Origin: Tetmemena sp. SeJ-2015
Lineage: Eukaryota; Ciliophora; Spirotrichea; Sporadotrichida; Oxytrichidae
NCBI GenBank assembly: GCA_027382625.1
Contig: JAJKFJ010021628.1
Coordinates: forward strand, 1 to 64,000
DNA length: 64,000 nt
Reading direction: 5' to 3'
Shown piece by piece: positions 44,632 to 55,413 of the stretch. The position numbers and the translations under genes were made by a program. The stretch's first letter is position 1. The number at the start of each line of letters is the position of its first letter. A model generated the notes under the pieces. The model made no database searches. It was given only the letters and a program-made list of their open reading frames with translations, and was not told where the DNA came from.

Positions 44632-47600
44632 ATGAGTGTTAGAGTAAGCTTGAGTAAATATGATACTCCATCTCTGGAAGATCAAACTCTCAGAGTCAAT
44701 ACTCCCTGATCTATGGAGGCAGTTAGAAGAGCTGGAGCGCTTCCCTCTGACCTTGTATACTAGAGCTTTGATAACTTCAGAGCAAGAGAACTAGAGAACA
44801 TTAGTAAAACTGGCACAAAGTAGAAAGTTGGTGGAGCTAATTAAAAGGAGACTGCTGTGGATGAGGATATTCTTTAGATACAGTATTTTGGAACATAAAT
44901 TCTATTTCTTTATTATAGATGCGGTATCAATTCCTTGAGAAATAAAGACTCGAAAAGCTGCGCAATTCTCTCAAAGAATACAAGAAAATTACCAATCAGC
45001 AATAATCAGAGCTAATCATTTTAGAATTTCTGCGAAATTCATTATGTTTTTTATTTGAGAGCAGTAGGAATTCTTTCAAAGATTAGAGAGTGCAAAATCC
45101 AACGTCAGGAATAGCGGAAATGCTAATGCAGTTTTAAGCTTTGGTATTAGGGATATTTTTGACGAAAAGAAGAATATCTCTCCCCACAATATTCACTAGA
45201 CCTTTTCAAAGCTTGATCCTGAGTTCGCACTGCTAGAAAAAAGCAAGTTCGAAATTCAAGCCTAGTCTCACAAGTAAACAAGAGAGCTTGAAAAATATTT
45301 GCAGCAGGTGGCTGAAAAAGAGCACCTGCGCCAGCAGAGGGCAGATTAAGAGGAGTAATTTAGAAAGTAGTTACAGGCGCAGAAGGAAATGAAAACTTAA
45401 TTTACTCAAGAGAGGCAGAAGGTCTTCAGCAAAATGGAACACGAAAGAGAGAAATAAAAAGTTAAGACTTCTCAAGAGAGGATCCTACAAGAGTCAAAAG
45501 TAAATCTTACTAAAAATATTTGAGGCATAGATTAGATAGTGATCGTTACAGTAATCAGAGTAGGAACTTTGGCCCTTGCTTAGTAAAGAGAGAGGGATCG
45601 GTTACTGCACGAGTCTATAGCATGAGAAAGACAAAGAGCTTTCAAGCGTAAGGTCAAAGCCATAGTAGAGGAATAGGAAAAATAAGTGGAAGCAAAGCGG
45701 CTATTTGTGGAGAGATTGAAGTAAGAGAAAGAAGAAATCATGAATTAGAAGCAGAGGACCCTCACTGAGAAAATGGAAGAAAAACGAGAGGATAACAAGG
45801 AAAGAAGGAAACTGGCACAAGAATAGCGCCATCAAATAGTCATGCAGCTCATTCAAAGTTACAAAGATAAAGAGAAAGAGATAGAGGTCAAGTCTTAAGA
45901 GTATGCAGTTTCTCGTTTGGAATTTCAAGCCAAAATGTTAGAGTACCAGAAGTACAAAAAAGCTTTGAGAGAGTAAATTTACCAAGCTTCAAAGAAAATT
46001 GAATAAGCTTAGAAGGACAAGACACAAAAAGCGATTGATGAATCTGAGAAACGCTTGAGGGAAATCTTTGGACTCCAAAAATTAGAACAGCAGGTTGAAT
46101 AGAAGGAGTATGAAGTGCGAAGATAAGACTATAGGAAGAGTGTACTCATGAAAAGTGTAAATCTAGTAGAGGGAAAAAAGTACAGTTTGCTTAGTAAGAT
46201 AGAAGAGGAAGATAAAAATTTCCAAGACTTGAGAACGAAAGCTAATCGAGATTATTATTTCGTCCATTACTTTATCGAGACTTAAGACTTCGATTGGAGT
46301 ATGAGAATCTCAAGAGGAAAGAAAGAGAAGACAAGGTTAAAAGAAAAGAAGAGCTGCTATAATTTGAACGTGATAGAAAAGCAAAAGAGTTTGAAAAAGA
46401 GAGGGAACTAAGAGAGAAACTAAGGCAAGAGAAAGAGGAGATTGATCATTATAAGAGGTAGATGAGAGAGGATGCTAAAGTAAGAAAGGAACTGATTAAG
46501 AAGTCGTTTGAGTCCTTACAACTATAAAATAAGAGCAGACTCTACCTAGGAGAAGGGAGCTCCTCGCTTGAGAGAAGTAAAATGAAGACGAGATAGAAAT
46601 AAGTTTACTTGGATGCAAGTGGTGGAGGAGGAAGTGAAGGCTATAGTATTGAGAGCAGTATTGATAGGCATCATAATTTAAATTTTCGGATTGATACTAA
46701 TCGCAGCTAGACAGGAAGTATAAGGTTGCCTGAAGTTGTTCAAAGTCAAATATATTTTAATATAATTTAGAGAAAGTCCCAAATAGTTTTCTAAATCTAT
46801 AAAAACAGCAATTATTGATGGTAATAGCTCATACAATTTGCTATCTTCTCCTAATTTACCTCAGTCTTCAATTGGTGATAAATCTCTCAAGAATTTGAAA
46901 AAGCAAACTTAAAATCAATAAAGCTTGCACTTGGGTAGCTCCCTTCTTCGAGTAAGATACTTAAAAATATTGGACAGACCATTTAACTTAGACTTCCTAA
47001 ATCAATTCAGAAGATAGCATCATTGGAGGCTAAGTATTATTTAGAATTAAAAAACCTTAATTGAGAGATGAATTTTCATTATACTTCATTAGAAATTTGT
47101 AATTGAATTTTCTTCTTTTGATTCTATAATACTTCAGCTCAGTTAGTTAGAACTACAATTCTGGTTTGCTTGATAAAAATTTCTAAATTTTTAATGATCA
47201 GTATCTAGAATAGCAAGGAGGCATAGCTACAAGATAGAGTTTGGGTCTTTCAAGCAGTCAGAAAAAGCTTGAGGATTAGTATTCCTCGCAAACAAATCAC
47301 TCCTCTTAGCAATATCGGTTTGGTGGCACCTCAGCTAAGAAGCCAAACTTAGTTTCAAGCTCCTAACTTTCTCACTAGTATTCTGAGGCCTCTTTGAATT
47401 AAAACTTAAGCAGGCATTTAAATGCTACACCATCATCACCACTCAGCATTTGCATTCTTAGTAGCATTCTACAGCTCAACAACGAAAGGTGATGATAAAC
47501 TGTCAACTGAGGGACTTATATCAATTCAGGCACCTCAGATTTTACTATCAGATGATGGAGTCTAAAGATTAAATTATAAGACAGCTGAAAAGAGGGAATG

Positions 47601-47725
47601 AATTATTAGATAAGAATTAAAAGAATATTATAAATATGTAGAAAGAGTTATTACCAAATTTCTTAATTCAAAAATAATTTAAAGCAAAGAGAGAATAAAT
47701 TCCCTTAAATAACTATAAACGATGA
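44632..47725 (+). CDS. Coiled-coil protein B
   Basis: ATG 44,632 gives MSVRVSLSKYDTPSLEDQ, then NTPWSMEAVRRAGALPSDL, the N-terminal motif shared with coiled-coil protein A (its W codon is TGA). Two IESs follow with exact pointers, TAGAT (44,875) and AGAGC (45,008). A coiled coil of about 500 residues runs to about 46.55 kb (…LQQVAEKEHLRQQRADQEEQ…, …LREKLRQEKEEIDHYKRQMR…). After it comes an S/Q/N-rich tail (…SSSLERSKMKTRQKQVYL…, …QYRFGGTSAKKPNLVSSSQL…). The last part is ambiguous in frame; a helical ending QLKRGNELLDKNQKNIINMQ closes at TGA 47,723, while another frame ends at tandem TGA-TGA near 47,490. Probably a structural protein, possibly of the cytoskeleton. Confidence 0.65.
44875..44915 (+). 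other. IES, 41 bp, pointer TAGAT
   Basis: TAGAT at 44875-44879 and 44916-44920. Excision joins VDEDILQ to MRYQFLEKQRLEK in frame. Confidence 0.85.
45008..45057 (+). other. IES, 50 bp, pointer AGAGC
   Basis: AGAGC at 45008-45012 and 45058-45062. Excision joins NQQQSE to QQEFFQRLESAK. Confidence 0.85.
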
Positions 47726-48049
47726 ATAAATGTAGCTTAATGCATAAATTGATTGAATAAGGATATCAGTGAGTCGATATAGAGGTAATAAATAGACTGT
47801 TAGAGTGCTAATTATTGTGTAACCATCTGCGTTGGGTCTCTAGATTTAATAAATCTTTGAAGAATGAAGGAGATTTAGATACTCTAAAATGTCTGGAAAT
47901 AACAAGGTAAGACAGAGGTTATTAAGTGAAGAAGGGGCATAATTTGTGAAAAAGAGTGTGGTATTTTAAAATTAGTAGTAAATCAATCATTGAAGATGGT
48001 TATTTGTTTAAACTCTTCACTCTAATAGTGAGGTTAAGAGAAAGTTTGT
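47726..48049. other. Convergent spacer
   Basis: About 320 bp of AT-rich sequence between the ends of two converging genes. No feature identified. Confidence 0.5.
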
Positions 48050-48690
48050 TCACTTGGTGAGGAGAGCAACTGCTTGTCCAGCGTCGAGTCCAGCTGTGTA
48101 GAAATCATTGGCCTTGAAAGCAGCAATGGTGGCACTGATGTCTCCGTTGATGGCGAACATATTCCATAGGTTAAATAGGAAAAAGAGTGGTAGGGGATTT
48201 TAAAAAGAGGTAGTTCTGGGCCATCTTTGATTCGAGAGCCTTGATGTCTGAAAGTTCGGTCTCAGCCCATGTGACCATGGTCTTGAGGGCAGAGCCAGCA
48301 TCAACGCAGCCAGAGAATGAAGTTCTAACTTCGCCAATGAGCTTGATGATTCTGAGGGCACCTGAGATGTAGCCCAATATTCCACCGATCTCAAAGTCGT
48401 TAATTCTTCATTAAATCATCTTCCAAAGATAAGAGTAAGATGATAAGAGTGTGAATGGCGTGAGAGATATCGTGGCGAAGAGTACCGGCATCGGTGTAGC
48501 ATCTCTCAAGATCAACAAGGACATCTTGGTGGATGATTCCCATGGTCAATCCGTCGAGGAACTCAACAGTCTCGTTAAGAACTTGAGGAATCTCAGACTT
48601 GAGGACCACTTTCTTTGACTGCTTGTGGGCGCCAGCTTGGGCGGTTGAAATGCAGGCGACGAGGCCGAGGAGAAGGAGAGTCTTGTTCAT
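48050..48690 (-). CDS. Small secreted protein with signal peptide
   Basis: ATG 48,690 gives MNKTLLLLGLVACISTAQAG, a textbook signal peptide with a cleavage site after AQA. The mature part (about 170 residues) has a polar N-terminus, FLDGLTMGIIHQDVLVDLE with a cysteine after it, GGILGYISGALRIIKLIGEV, one further cysteine, and ends DAGQAVALLTK at TGA 48,050. Codon choice is GC-richer than its neighbours (ATC, CTC, GCC), which suggests high expression. Two interruptions must be removed: 40 bp at 48,170-48,209, and either 19 bp at 48,399-48,417 or one base near 48,401. Neither starts GT or ends AG on the coding strand. Helices with two cysteines and a signal peptide suggest a luminal or extracellular protein. 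Family unknown to me. Confidence 0.75.
48170..48209 (-). other. IES, 40 bp, in the secreted-protein gene
   Basis: Removal joins MAQNYL to WNMFAINGD in frame. The boundary repeat is CCT on the coding strand. On the opposite strand the segment begins GTTAAA and ends AG, the reverse of an intron on this gene. Confidence 0.7.
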
Positions 48691-49014
48691 CTTTGTGATG
48701 GATACGCAAGGATTTATTAAAATATTATAATCATACCTGCCACATCATAAATAGCGCATTTAAAATTGAGCATTAATTGAACTAATTTAATCATGCAATA
48801 TAATAGGATGGTGAGATGACTCCAAACAGTTTGCTTTTCTCGTACATTGATTGAGGTTACCAAATACTTATTTATTCAAATCTTGACTATCATATAGTTT
48901 GTCATTTATTATGAGCAGTAAATTGAAACTTTGAACTAATATTTAACTTGCAGATAATCTAAAAAGAATATAGAGGGAAGGAATCTAGAGTAGAGACTCC
49001 GATAAGTGCGGCAA

Positions 49015-52000
49015 TCACACATCGTTTTCACCCCAAGGGATCCTCTTGTATTCCTGGTCTGTGAACTTGCCACCATCGATCGGGCACTTCCTACTCCTTG
49101 AGCTGTAGATGTTGCGCACACTCAATTTTGCCAAAAGTTAAGCATTTATAGGAAAATGCGAACACAATCTAGACAGAACATGTGCATGCAGTTTGTGAGG
49201 ATAGTGTCTTTCTCGCGCTCTTTGCAAATGGGACACTTCATGCGGTCGTCCCACTTCCTAGCTTTCATCATCAGGAAATCTACATCCACAGTTCCATCTC
49301 CACTCATGCCTTTCTAGTACCCTCCTCCAGACATAGTCAAATTATGATTTTAATTATAATATGAATAGTTGCTTGTTTCTTAATCTTGATATTCAACTCC
49401 TCGATCTCGTTCTACAAGTTTACAACCTTCCCTGTAGACTTATCAAAGAGCTTTCTCATCTAATCTGCAAATTTATTACAAAAGCTATAGATGAGATTAA
49501 TGGGAAATCAATTTATTGAATCTTTATTTCTCTTCAACTGAGGAATCTAAAATCTGATGATATAAGTTTCTGGTTTAAATTTAATTAGCTTTGAACTAAT
49601 TTACAAAATAAGTGTTAATTCTCTTAAATTAACTCTAATTTAAAGTGCTACCTAATTAAAGTAGAATTAATGATTTGATTTCTCTTCAATAGATATTTAT
49701 TTTCATAAACATCTGCTCTATCCCTGTGTTCCTTCTCTTTCTTTGCTAGCTCATGAAGTTCCTCAGAAATTTGAGTGATGACTTTCTTTTGCTCTGCCTG
49801 CACACTTTCAAGATTTTGAATAACAACCAGCTGCTTCTCAACCACTTCTGAATTTGTAGCCTGAGATTCTTTCATCTCAGTAAGCTGCTCTTCAAGAACT
49901 CTGATGCGTTGCTTTAGAGACTCGTTTTCAGCCTGCGAAGACTGAAGTTGGAGCTTGCAGCTGATCTCTGTGCTTTGACACGAATCAAACTTGATCTTGA
50001 GCTCGCGATAGAGACTCAGAGTTTTGTCCAACTCAGCTTAGCTCGCCTCATTAGACTCGTAGATGGAGCCAATCTCATTGTAGTAGTCATCAATAGCTTT
50101 GCTCTTTTCGGCCAACTGAGACTCTATCAGAGAAGTCTTCTTTTCCAACTCTCGCTTTTGATCTTCCATTTTCTATATATGCTGTTAAGAACAATGCTTT
50201 CATAGAAACAGATAGAGCAAATATATAATCGCAGAGTAGAGAGAATGAATGTATTAGGATATTTGTTGAAGACAGTATACTTAAAAAAGATTTATTACAT
50301 CTTCAAGGATGAAAAACATTTTAAAGATAGAATAATAGTAGTACAGCCAACTTTGATAAACCTAATTCAATATTGCTAAGGTATTTGTCCCCAATTGGAA
50401 TTACAAATTATCCTATCAGGAAAGACTATTTCAATTTAAATGGTTTAGATAGCATTTTTTCACACTTTATTCATTAAGACTACCAGCGTAATATCTCTGA
50501 CTCTGCCAGATTTACTTGAAATTTTTCTTACCTTGATCTTAAGTTTGAGACCCTCGTACTTTTCTTTCAATTCTTGCTAGTTTACAAACCATAAGAAGGT
50601 AAATTATGAAATTGATATTGCTCAGTACTTTGCTAAGCAGAAGCTCCTCCATTGGCCTAAGATTCGTGCTTTAAGAGATCACTCTACACCTTGCTAAGGT
50701 TTGCTTTAGTCTCATTGTATGCTCTCTTGTAGTCATCAATCTTCTTTCTGAGTTCAGAAATCTCCTTCTCTGCTTTTTCGGCTCTCGAAACTGCATCTTT
50801 GAAAGATTTATTCAGCTGAGTGACTGTGACTTGAGTTAAGTCTTGCATAGCTTGATTGCTTTGTATCCTCTAGAGTTCAGTTTTCGCAATTGCTAGCTCT
50901 TCAGTAGCTGCCTTCAGTTTATGAAGAGAGGAAGCCAGTTCACTTGACTTAGCATCAATCTTCTCCTTCTGACTGCGAGAGAGCTCAGTTAATTTTTCGA
51001 TTTCTGTTTTGGTTCGAGCCTCTAAAGTTTCGAGCTTACTCTTGAGCAGCTTGTTTTGATTTATCTGCTCTCTTGCAGCTTTCAAATCCCTGCTTTGCTG
51101 CACTGTTTGCTCATGCAGTTGCTAAGCCTCCTCTACTAGACGCTTGTACATCTTGGACTCGTAGAATTAGTCTTCAGACAACTTTGAGTAGTTCTTCACT
51201 TGCTCTATTGAACGAGCGAGCTCTTAGTTGTGAGCCCTTAAGTATTAAAGCTCAGACTTCAAATCCTGGAGTTCCTCATCTTTCTTTTAGAGAAGAAGGA
51301 TATCCTGTTCTGAAGAAGGACCACAAGGCTTGGCATTTGTTTCACTGAGGTTATGTTTCTACTCTAAAATTAAGATCAGCTAGATATTTCATACCTTCAA
51401 TCATTTGCCTATCCTATTCAAGTTATTGCTGCATACTTTTTTTTAGCAGTAATCAATTTTTCATTTAAGATTGCTCTACCAATATTGAGCAGAGGGATTT
51501 TCAGCCACGTCTTGCTTCATAACTTTCAAACAGGTAGAGCATTAGCAAGTGTGACTTTCCTTCTACAGTGCCTCAACTTAGTCTGGAAAGAACTCTTGAA
51601 TTATTTGATAGTAGGGTGCTCCTCTCACTGCTCTTAATGCTAACTGCTGAGATCTCTCCTGGCTCTTTTTGAGCTCATGCTCTAGAGTTTTCAACCTCTT
51701 CTCAAGAGAAGTTATTGCTAACTCAGATTCTTTGCGCTGCTGTAGCTCACGGTCCAAGCGAAGATTCTTGTCAGACACCCTCGCTTTCAAATCTTCGAGT
51801 TGCTGTTAAAGCTGAGACATTTCAGGTGCTTTTGAGGGCTCTTTATTACCTTAAAACTAGTATGAATTAATTAGTTGTAAACTCCATAAGAGAAAAAGAT
51901 TAGACAGATGAAATGAATCTACATCTTGGTTTAGAAAGATACCTTAAGTGTCAGCTTGTTTAAGTAAGACCACAAACTTTTGCATCACTTGAAGGAAGGC

Positions 52001-52835
52001 GACATTCAGTTTCTCAGCTGCCTACCTCATCCTCTACTCACTACTCTACTCATAGATTTTCATCTCCTCTTTATTAGATAGGTCCGTATGAGCTTCCCTT
52101 ACTTATAAGTTTTGCTCATCGACCATCATCATCTCATCTTCTCCCTTTTACCTCTGAGTTAGATCAGAGGAAGAAGAAGTGGCTGCCACTATGTCTGCTT
52201 AATTTTTTGAGAGGGATTAAAGTTGAGTGAGTTGAGAAGGAAGAGAAGGGAGGCTTGAGTCCTCGAAGAAGGGAGTAGACTTGAAAATTAACTGGAACAA
52301 GTTTTTTAAATACTAATTATGTGTTCCAAGCAATGTAGTGATAATTTTTGTAGAGAGAGGGTTGTTGAGATTAATTCCCCTCAAGATACGATTATAATTT
52401 AAGTGGGTCGCTTTCAAATCGCCCGCCACTCTATTGAAAAGCCGCACTAAAGATACTCTCAATCTCGTTATTAGCCTAAATATGAACTTAAGATATTTGA
52501 AAAGAGTGAAATTTCGAAACTTACATTTGTGAGAGAAAGCGTGAAATTGTAGAAGATTTTGTGCCAGAGGTTGGCTTCAAGATCCTTGGTTTTGATTATG
52601 TTCCTTAGTTGCGCCATTTCTTGCTTTTAGCTACTACAAAGGCTCGCCAAAGCCTTATTTTAGTACTAAGTCACACTTGCAGTCTATAAACGCAAAATTT
52701 AAATTTTAAAGAGTGAATTAAAAATTGAATTTAATTTGATAAGAAGGAAAATAATACATTCATAAGAGAATCAGCTTCGAGTTGATTTTGAGAGGGCTCG
52801 ATACCGCCCTTTTTCTTGCCTCTTAAATCACTCAT
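49015..52835 (-). CDS. BRE1: BRE1-type E3 ubiquitin ligase
   Basis: BRE1 attaches ubiquitin to histone H2B in the nucleus. ATG 52,835 gives MSDLRGKKKGGIEPSQNQ. Two GT-AG introns (52,684-52,757 and 52,476-52,524) bracket MAQLRNIIKTKDLEANLW. A coiled coil of many blocks follows down to 49.4 kb, with several IES-like gaps (e.g. 50.2-50.6, 51.35-51.5 and 51.85-52.0 kb). The C-terminal RING reads MKCPICKEREKDTILTNCMH, then MFCLDCVRNIYSSRSRKC, PIDGGKFTDQEYKRIPWGE, and ends at TGA 49,015. The basic linker and RIPW ending are typical of the Bre1 RING. The last zinc ligand is Asp (C-P-I-D) instead of Cys. Two IESs near the RING (pointers TGTG and ACTAT) join cleanly. Confidence 0.85.
49121..49166 (-). 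other. IES, 46 bp, pointer TGTG
   Basis: CACA (+) at 49117-49120 and 49163-49166. Excision rejoins the RING domain as FCLDC / VRNIYSS. Confidence 0.85.
49338..49369 (-). other. IES, 32 bp, pointer ACTAT
   Basis: ATAGT (+) at 49333-49337 and 49365-49369. Excision joins the coiled coil …IKIKKQAT to MSGGGYQKG before the RING. Confidence 0.85.
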
Positions 52836-53104
52836 CCGATTTATATATTTATTATTAAACCCTAATTCTAATATGCACATTTTGAATTTAAAAACCGTTT
52901 AGATGTATAAATTTGCTTTATGAAATTGATAAATGTATGATCTTAAATGTTTTGGTGAAGGTTTATATAAGTGACATCTTAGATATAAGGATGCGCATCG
53001 TGTGCGATTTGAATGTTTTATTTATTATTATACTATTTACTACTACCTCACCTTTAAATGCACTCTTATAATAAATTGAAATTAAGAATAAATGAAATTA
53101 TAAA

Positions 53105-53619
53105 ATGATTAAATTTTCAGCAGAGGTAAATGAACCTATAGATTTGATTGCAGAATCTCTTACTGAACGAGTTTATGTTAAATGCCGCCATAACAGAGAG
53201 CTAAAGGGAAAATTAGTTGTAAGTATAGCAGGAGAGTGAAAGAGGATTGAGCCTTTATGAAAACATAAACTTAAGATTTTAGACTACAGAATGAAAGAGA
53301 GTTGTAATCCTTACTTCCTCGTTTAAATGTGAATAGCTTTACTTATTAAAAAATAGGCTTACGATGAGCACTTGAACTTGATGATGAGTGATGTAGAAGA
53401 GAAAATTACAACATACGAGATAGATCCACTCACCAAATAAGAAACTCCTAAAGTAAGATTCTTCAACATATACTCGTTTTAATATCAAACATAAGGATTT
53501 TCCACAATTACACTAAATTTTGCTTAAACTATGCTCTATAGATTAAAACTAAGAACCATTCGTTGATATTTGTAAGAGGAGACTTAGTCATCATGGTTTC
53601 ACCTACACCTTAGCAATGA
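53105..53619 (+). CDS. LSM3: U6 snRNA-associated Sm-like protein LSM3
   Basis: LSM3 is a subunit of the LSm1-7 and LSm2-8 rings that bind RNA 3' ends (mRNA decay and U6 snRNA). ATG 53,105 gives …EPIDLIAESLTERVYVKC then RHNRELKGKLVAYDEHLNLM (Sm1 motif), DVEEKITTYEID, and SLIFVRGDLVIMVSP (Sm2 motif), ending PTPQQ and TGA 53,617. It has two canonical introns: 53,219-53,356 (138 nt, donor GTAAGT) and 53,453-53,541 (89 nt, donor GTAAGA). The product of about 95 residues has normal LSM3 length. No IES is needed. It contains in-frame TAA and TAG as Q. It converges on the 58,190 gene. Confidence 0.95.
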
Positions 53620-53806
53620 AACAGAATGGACAAGTTTTTAGAAGAAATATACCTAAATTAATTAATTACTGCAACAACTTATTTCTTAAATTGCAACATT
53701 ACATAGTAAAAATTTAAATGAACTCTTCATGATTCAGTTATATATGACGATATCAAACGATTTATTTATGAAATTTGCAAACATTCAGAAATTTTATTCT
53801 TGTTTA

Positions 53807-55413
53807 TCACTTAAATTAGGCCTTGGATATTACATTACCTCCAAAGCTCATGTTATAGTCGCTCATTTCCTGGAAAAAATTATGTTCCCTTTTTATCTAA
53901 TTGACTTTCTATCTTCTAAATAAAATTTCAAATTATGATAGCTATCTTGTGTACTATAAGTTTTCCTCTCTGCTTAGAGTTTGCGGAAAGTCTGAACGGT
54001 TTCTAGAATGGTGATTTAATGTGGCACTATTCACCCCACTCTAGCGAGAACCTGCTTCCATCACAGGACTTAGGCCTCTCTTCAGCTTTGTGGTTGAGCC
54101 ACCTCTTATCCCATTTAAGTAGTTCTCATGGAATTAAAACATTTTAGTATTCTTAAAATATGGAAGTTGTTTTTAAGCTAACTAGATTAATGCTGATTAT
54201 AAGAATTGCTTTATTAATGCAATCCATTCGACCTTGTTTACCCTTATTTGTTCTCAGCTCTCCCATAAAAGTTAGAACTATCCCCTGTGAAATTAAAATC
54301 TACATTTCTTCCTTTGACATATTAAGGAGAACTATAAAAAATGCCTTAATCATTAAATAGTTAGTTTAAGAAGCACCCCTTTCGTTTAAACCTATCTGCA
54401 GGTAAGCATTATTTTTGAAAGTTCGATTGCCAAGTTATAACTCTTGCTTTCTTTTAGCAGTGGAGAAATTACAAAATAATATATGTTCACTATAGCTTTA
54501 TTAAACTTGAAGCATCACTTTAAGGAGTGGGGTTTGATTATTGCAATGTGTCATCGGATTTGTTTTGAAGCAGGTTCTTCTTTGCTCTTTTGGCTAAGAA
54601 TATATTTACAAGGAAAAAAGTTTAAGAAATATTTATGGCTTGCTGCTGCAGAAGAGCTATTCCACTTATGGCTTAATTAAGCACAGGTTTGGCTATAAAA
54701 ATTACAATAAAATATATGCTTGAACTGCTGAAGTAAAGTTTTAGTATGATTTTACTTTCTCACTTGCTTTTCCATTTGGAGAAACTGACAAATACTATAA
54801 CCAAATTGTCATAATAGATTTAGTCTGTAAAAATATTAAAAGTTCCGTTATTTATTGTTTAAATAATTAAATTTTTTACTCTGAATTATTTTGCTGTTTA
54901 AAAAGAACAAATAGGTTTATTCTTTCTAATTTAAAGGAGATAGCGATCTGAGAAAGCTAAAGCACAAATTTAAATTTTATGAATGCTGTTCTTGCTTTTT
55001 TAGGAAGACTAGTTAAGCTCCTCTACCTCTATAATCATTTATCCAGAGGCGCTATCAGACTCTACTGTTTTATTATGATGAGAGTATGGATTTCGCACCA
55101 GGATTTACAGGTTCTTCGAGCTCATAAACTTAGGAAGATGAGTTGCCGACTTGTCAATCATTCCACCCAGAAAAGCAGATTTTTTCCCACTTTGTGAAAA
55201 ATTCATTCATTTTAGTTAATGAATCATTTTTTGAGAGTGAAGGCAAATTGAATTGAGATATTTTTCGCCCCTTATTTAAATATCCCTATTTCTAACTTAG
55301 CAGTTCATTATATGGTCCGAGATTATTTGAATTTTAGAAATTGACGATTTAAGGAGTGAGCACTTTAGGAGGACTTTACGTTCGTTAAGGTGAGCTACCT
55401 TACTTCTTATCAA
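53807..55413 (-). CDS. Probable downstream MDSs of the membrane-protein gene
   Basis: Minus-strand readings keep the same S/N/R-rich character as the 55,414-58,190 gene: VKSSQSAHSLNRQFLKFK near 55.3 kb, SATHLPKFMSSKNLQILVRN near 55.1 kb, and GSTTKLKRGLSPVMEAGSR with NSATLNHHSRNRSDFPQT near 54.0-54.1 kb, ending …MSFGGNVISKAQFK at TGA 53,807. The joins were not established. It could equally be a separate gene. The plus-strand frames 54,160-55,197 are judged shadows. Confidence 0.4.

Noticed and set aside
53970..54125. Possible RNase P or MRP RNA because of GGAAAGTC and nearby hairpins on the + strand
   Set aside because: The minus strand reads good protein sequence through the whole stretch (GSTTKLKRGLSPVMEAGSR, NSATLNHHSRNRSDFPQT), and no other conserved RNA blocks are present.
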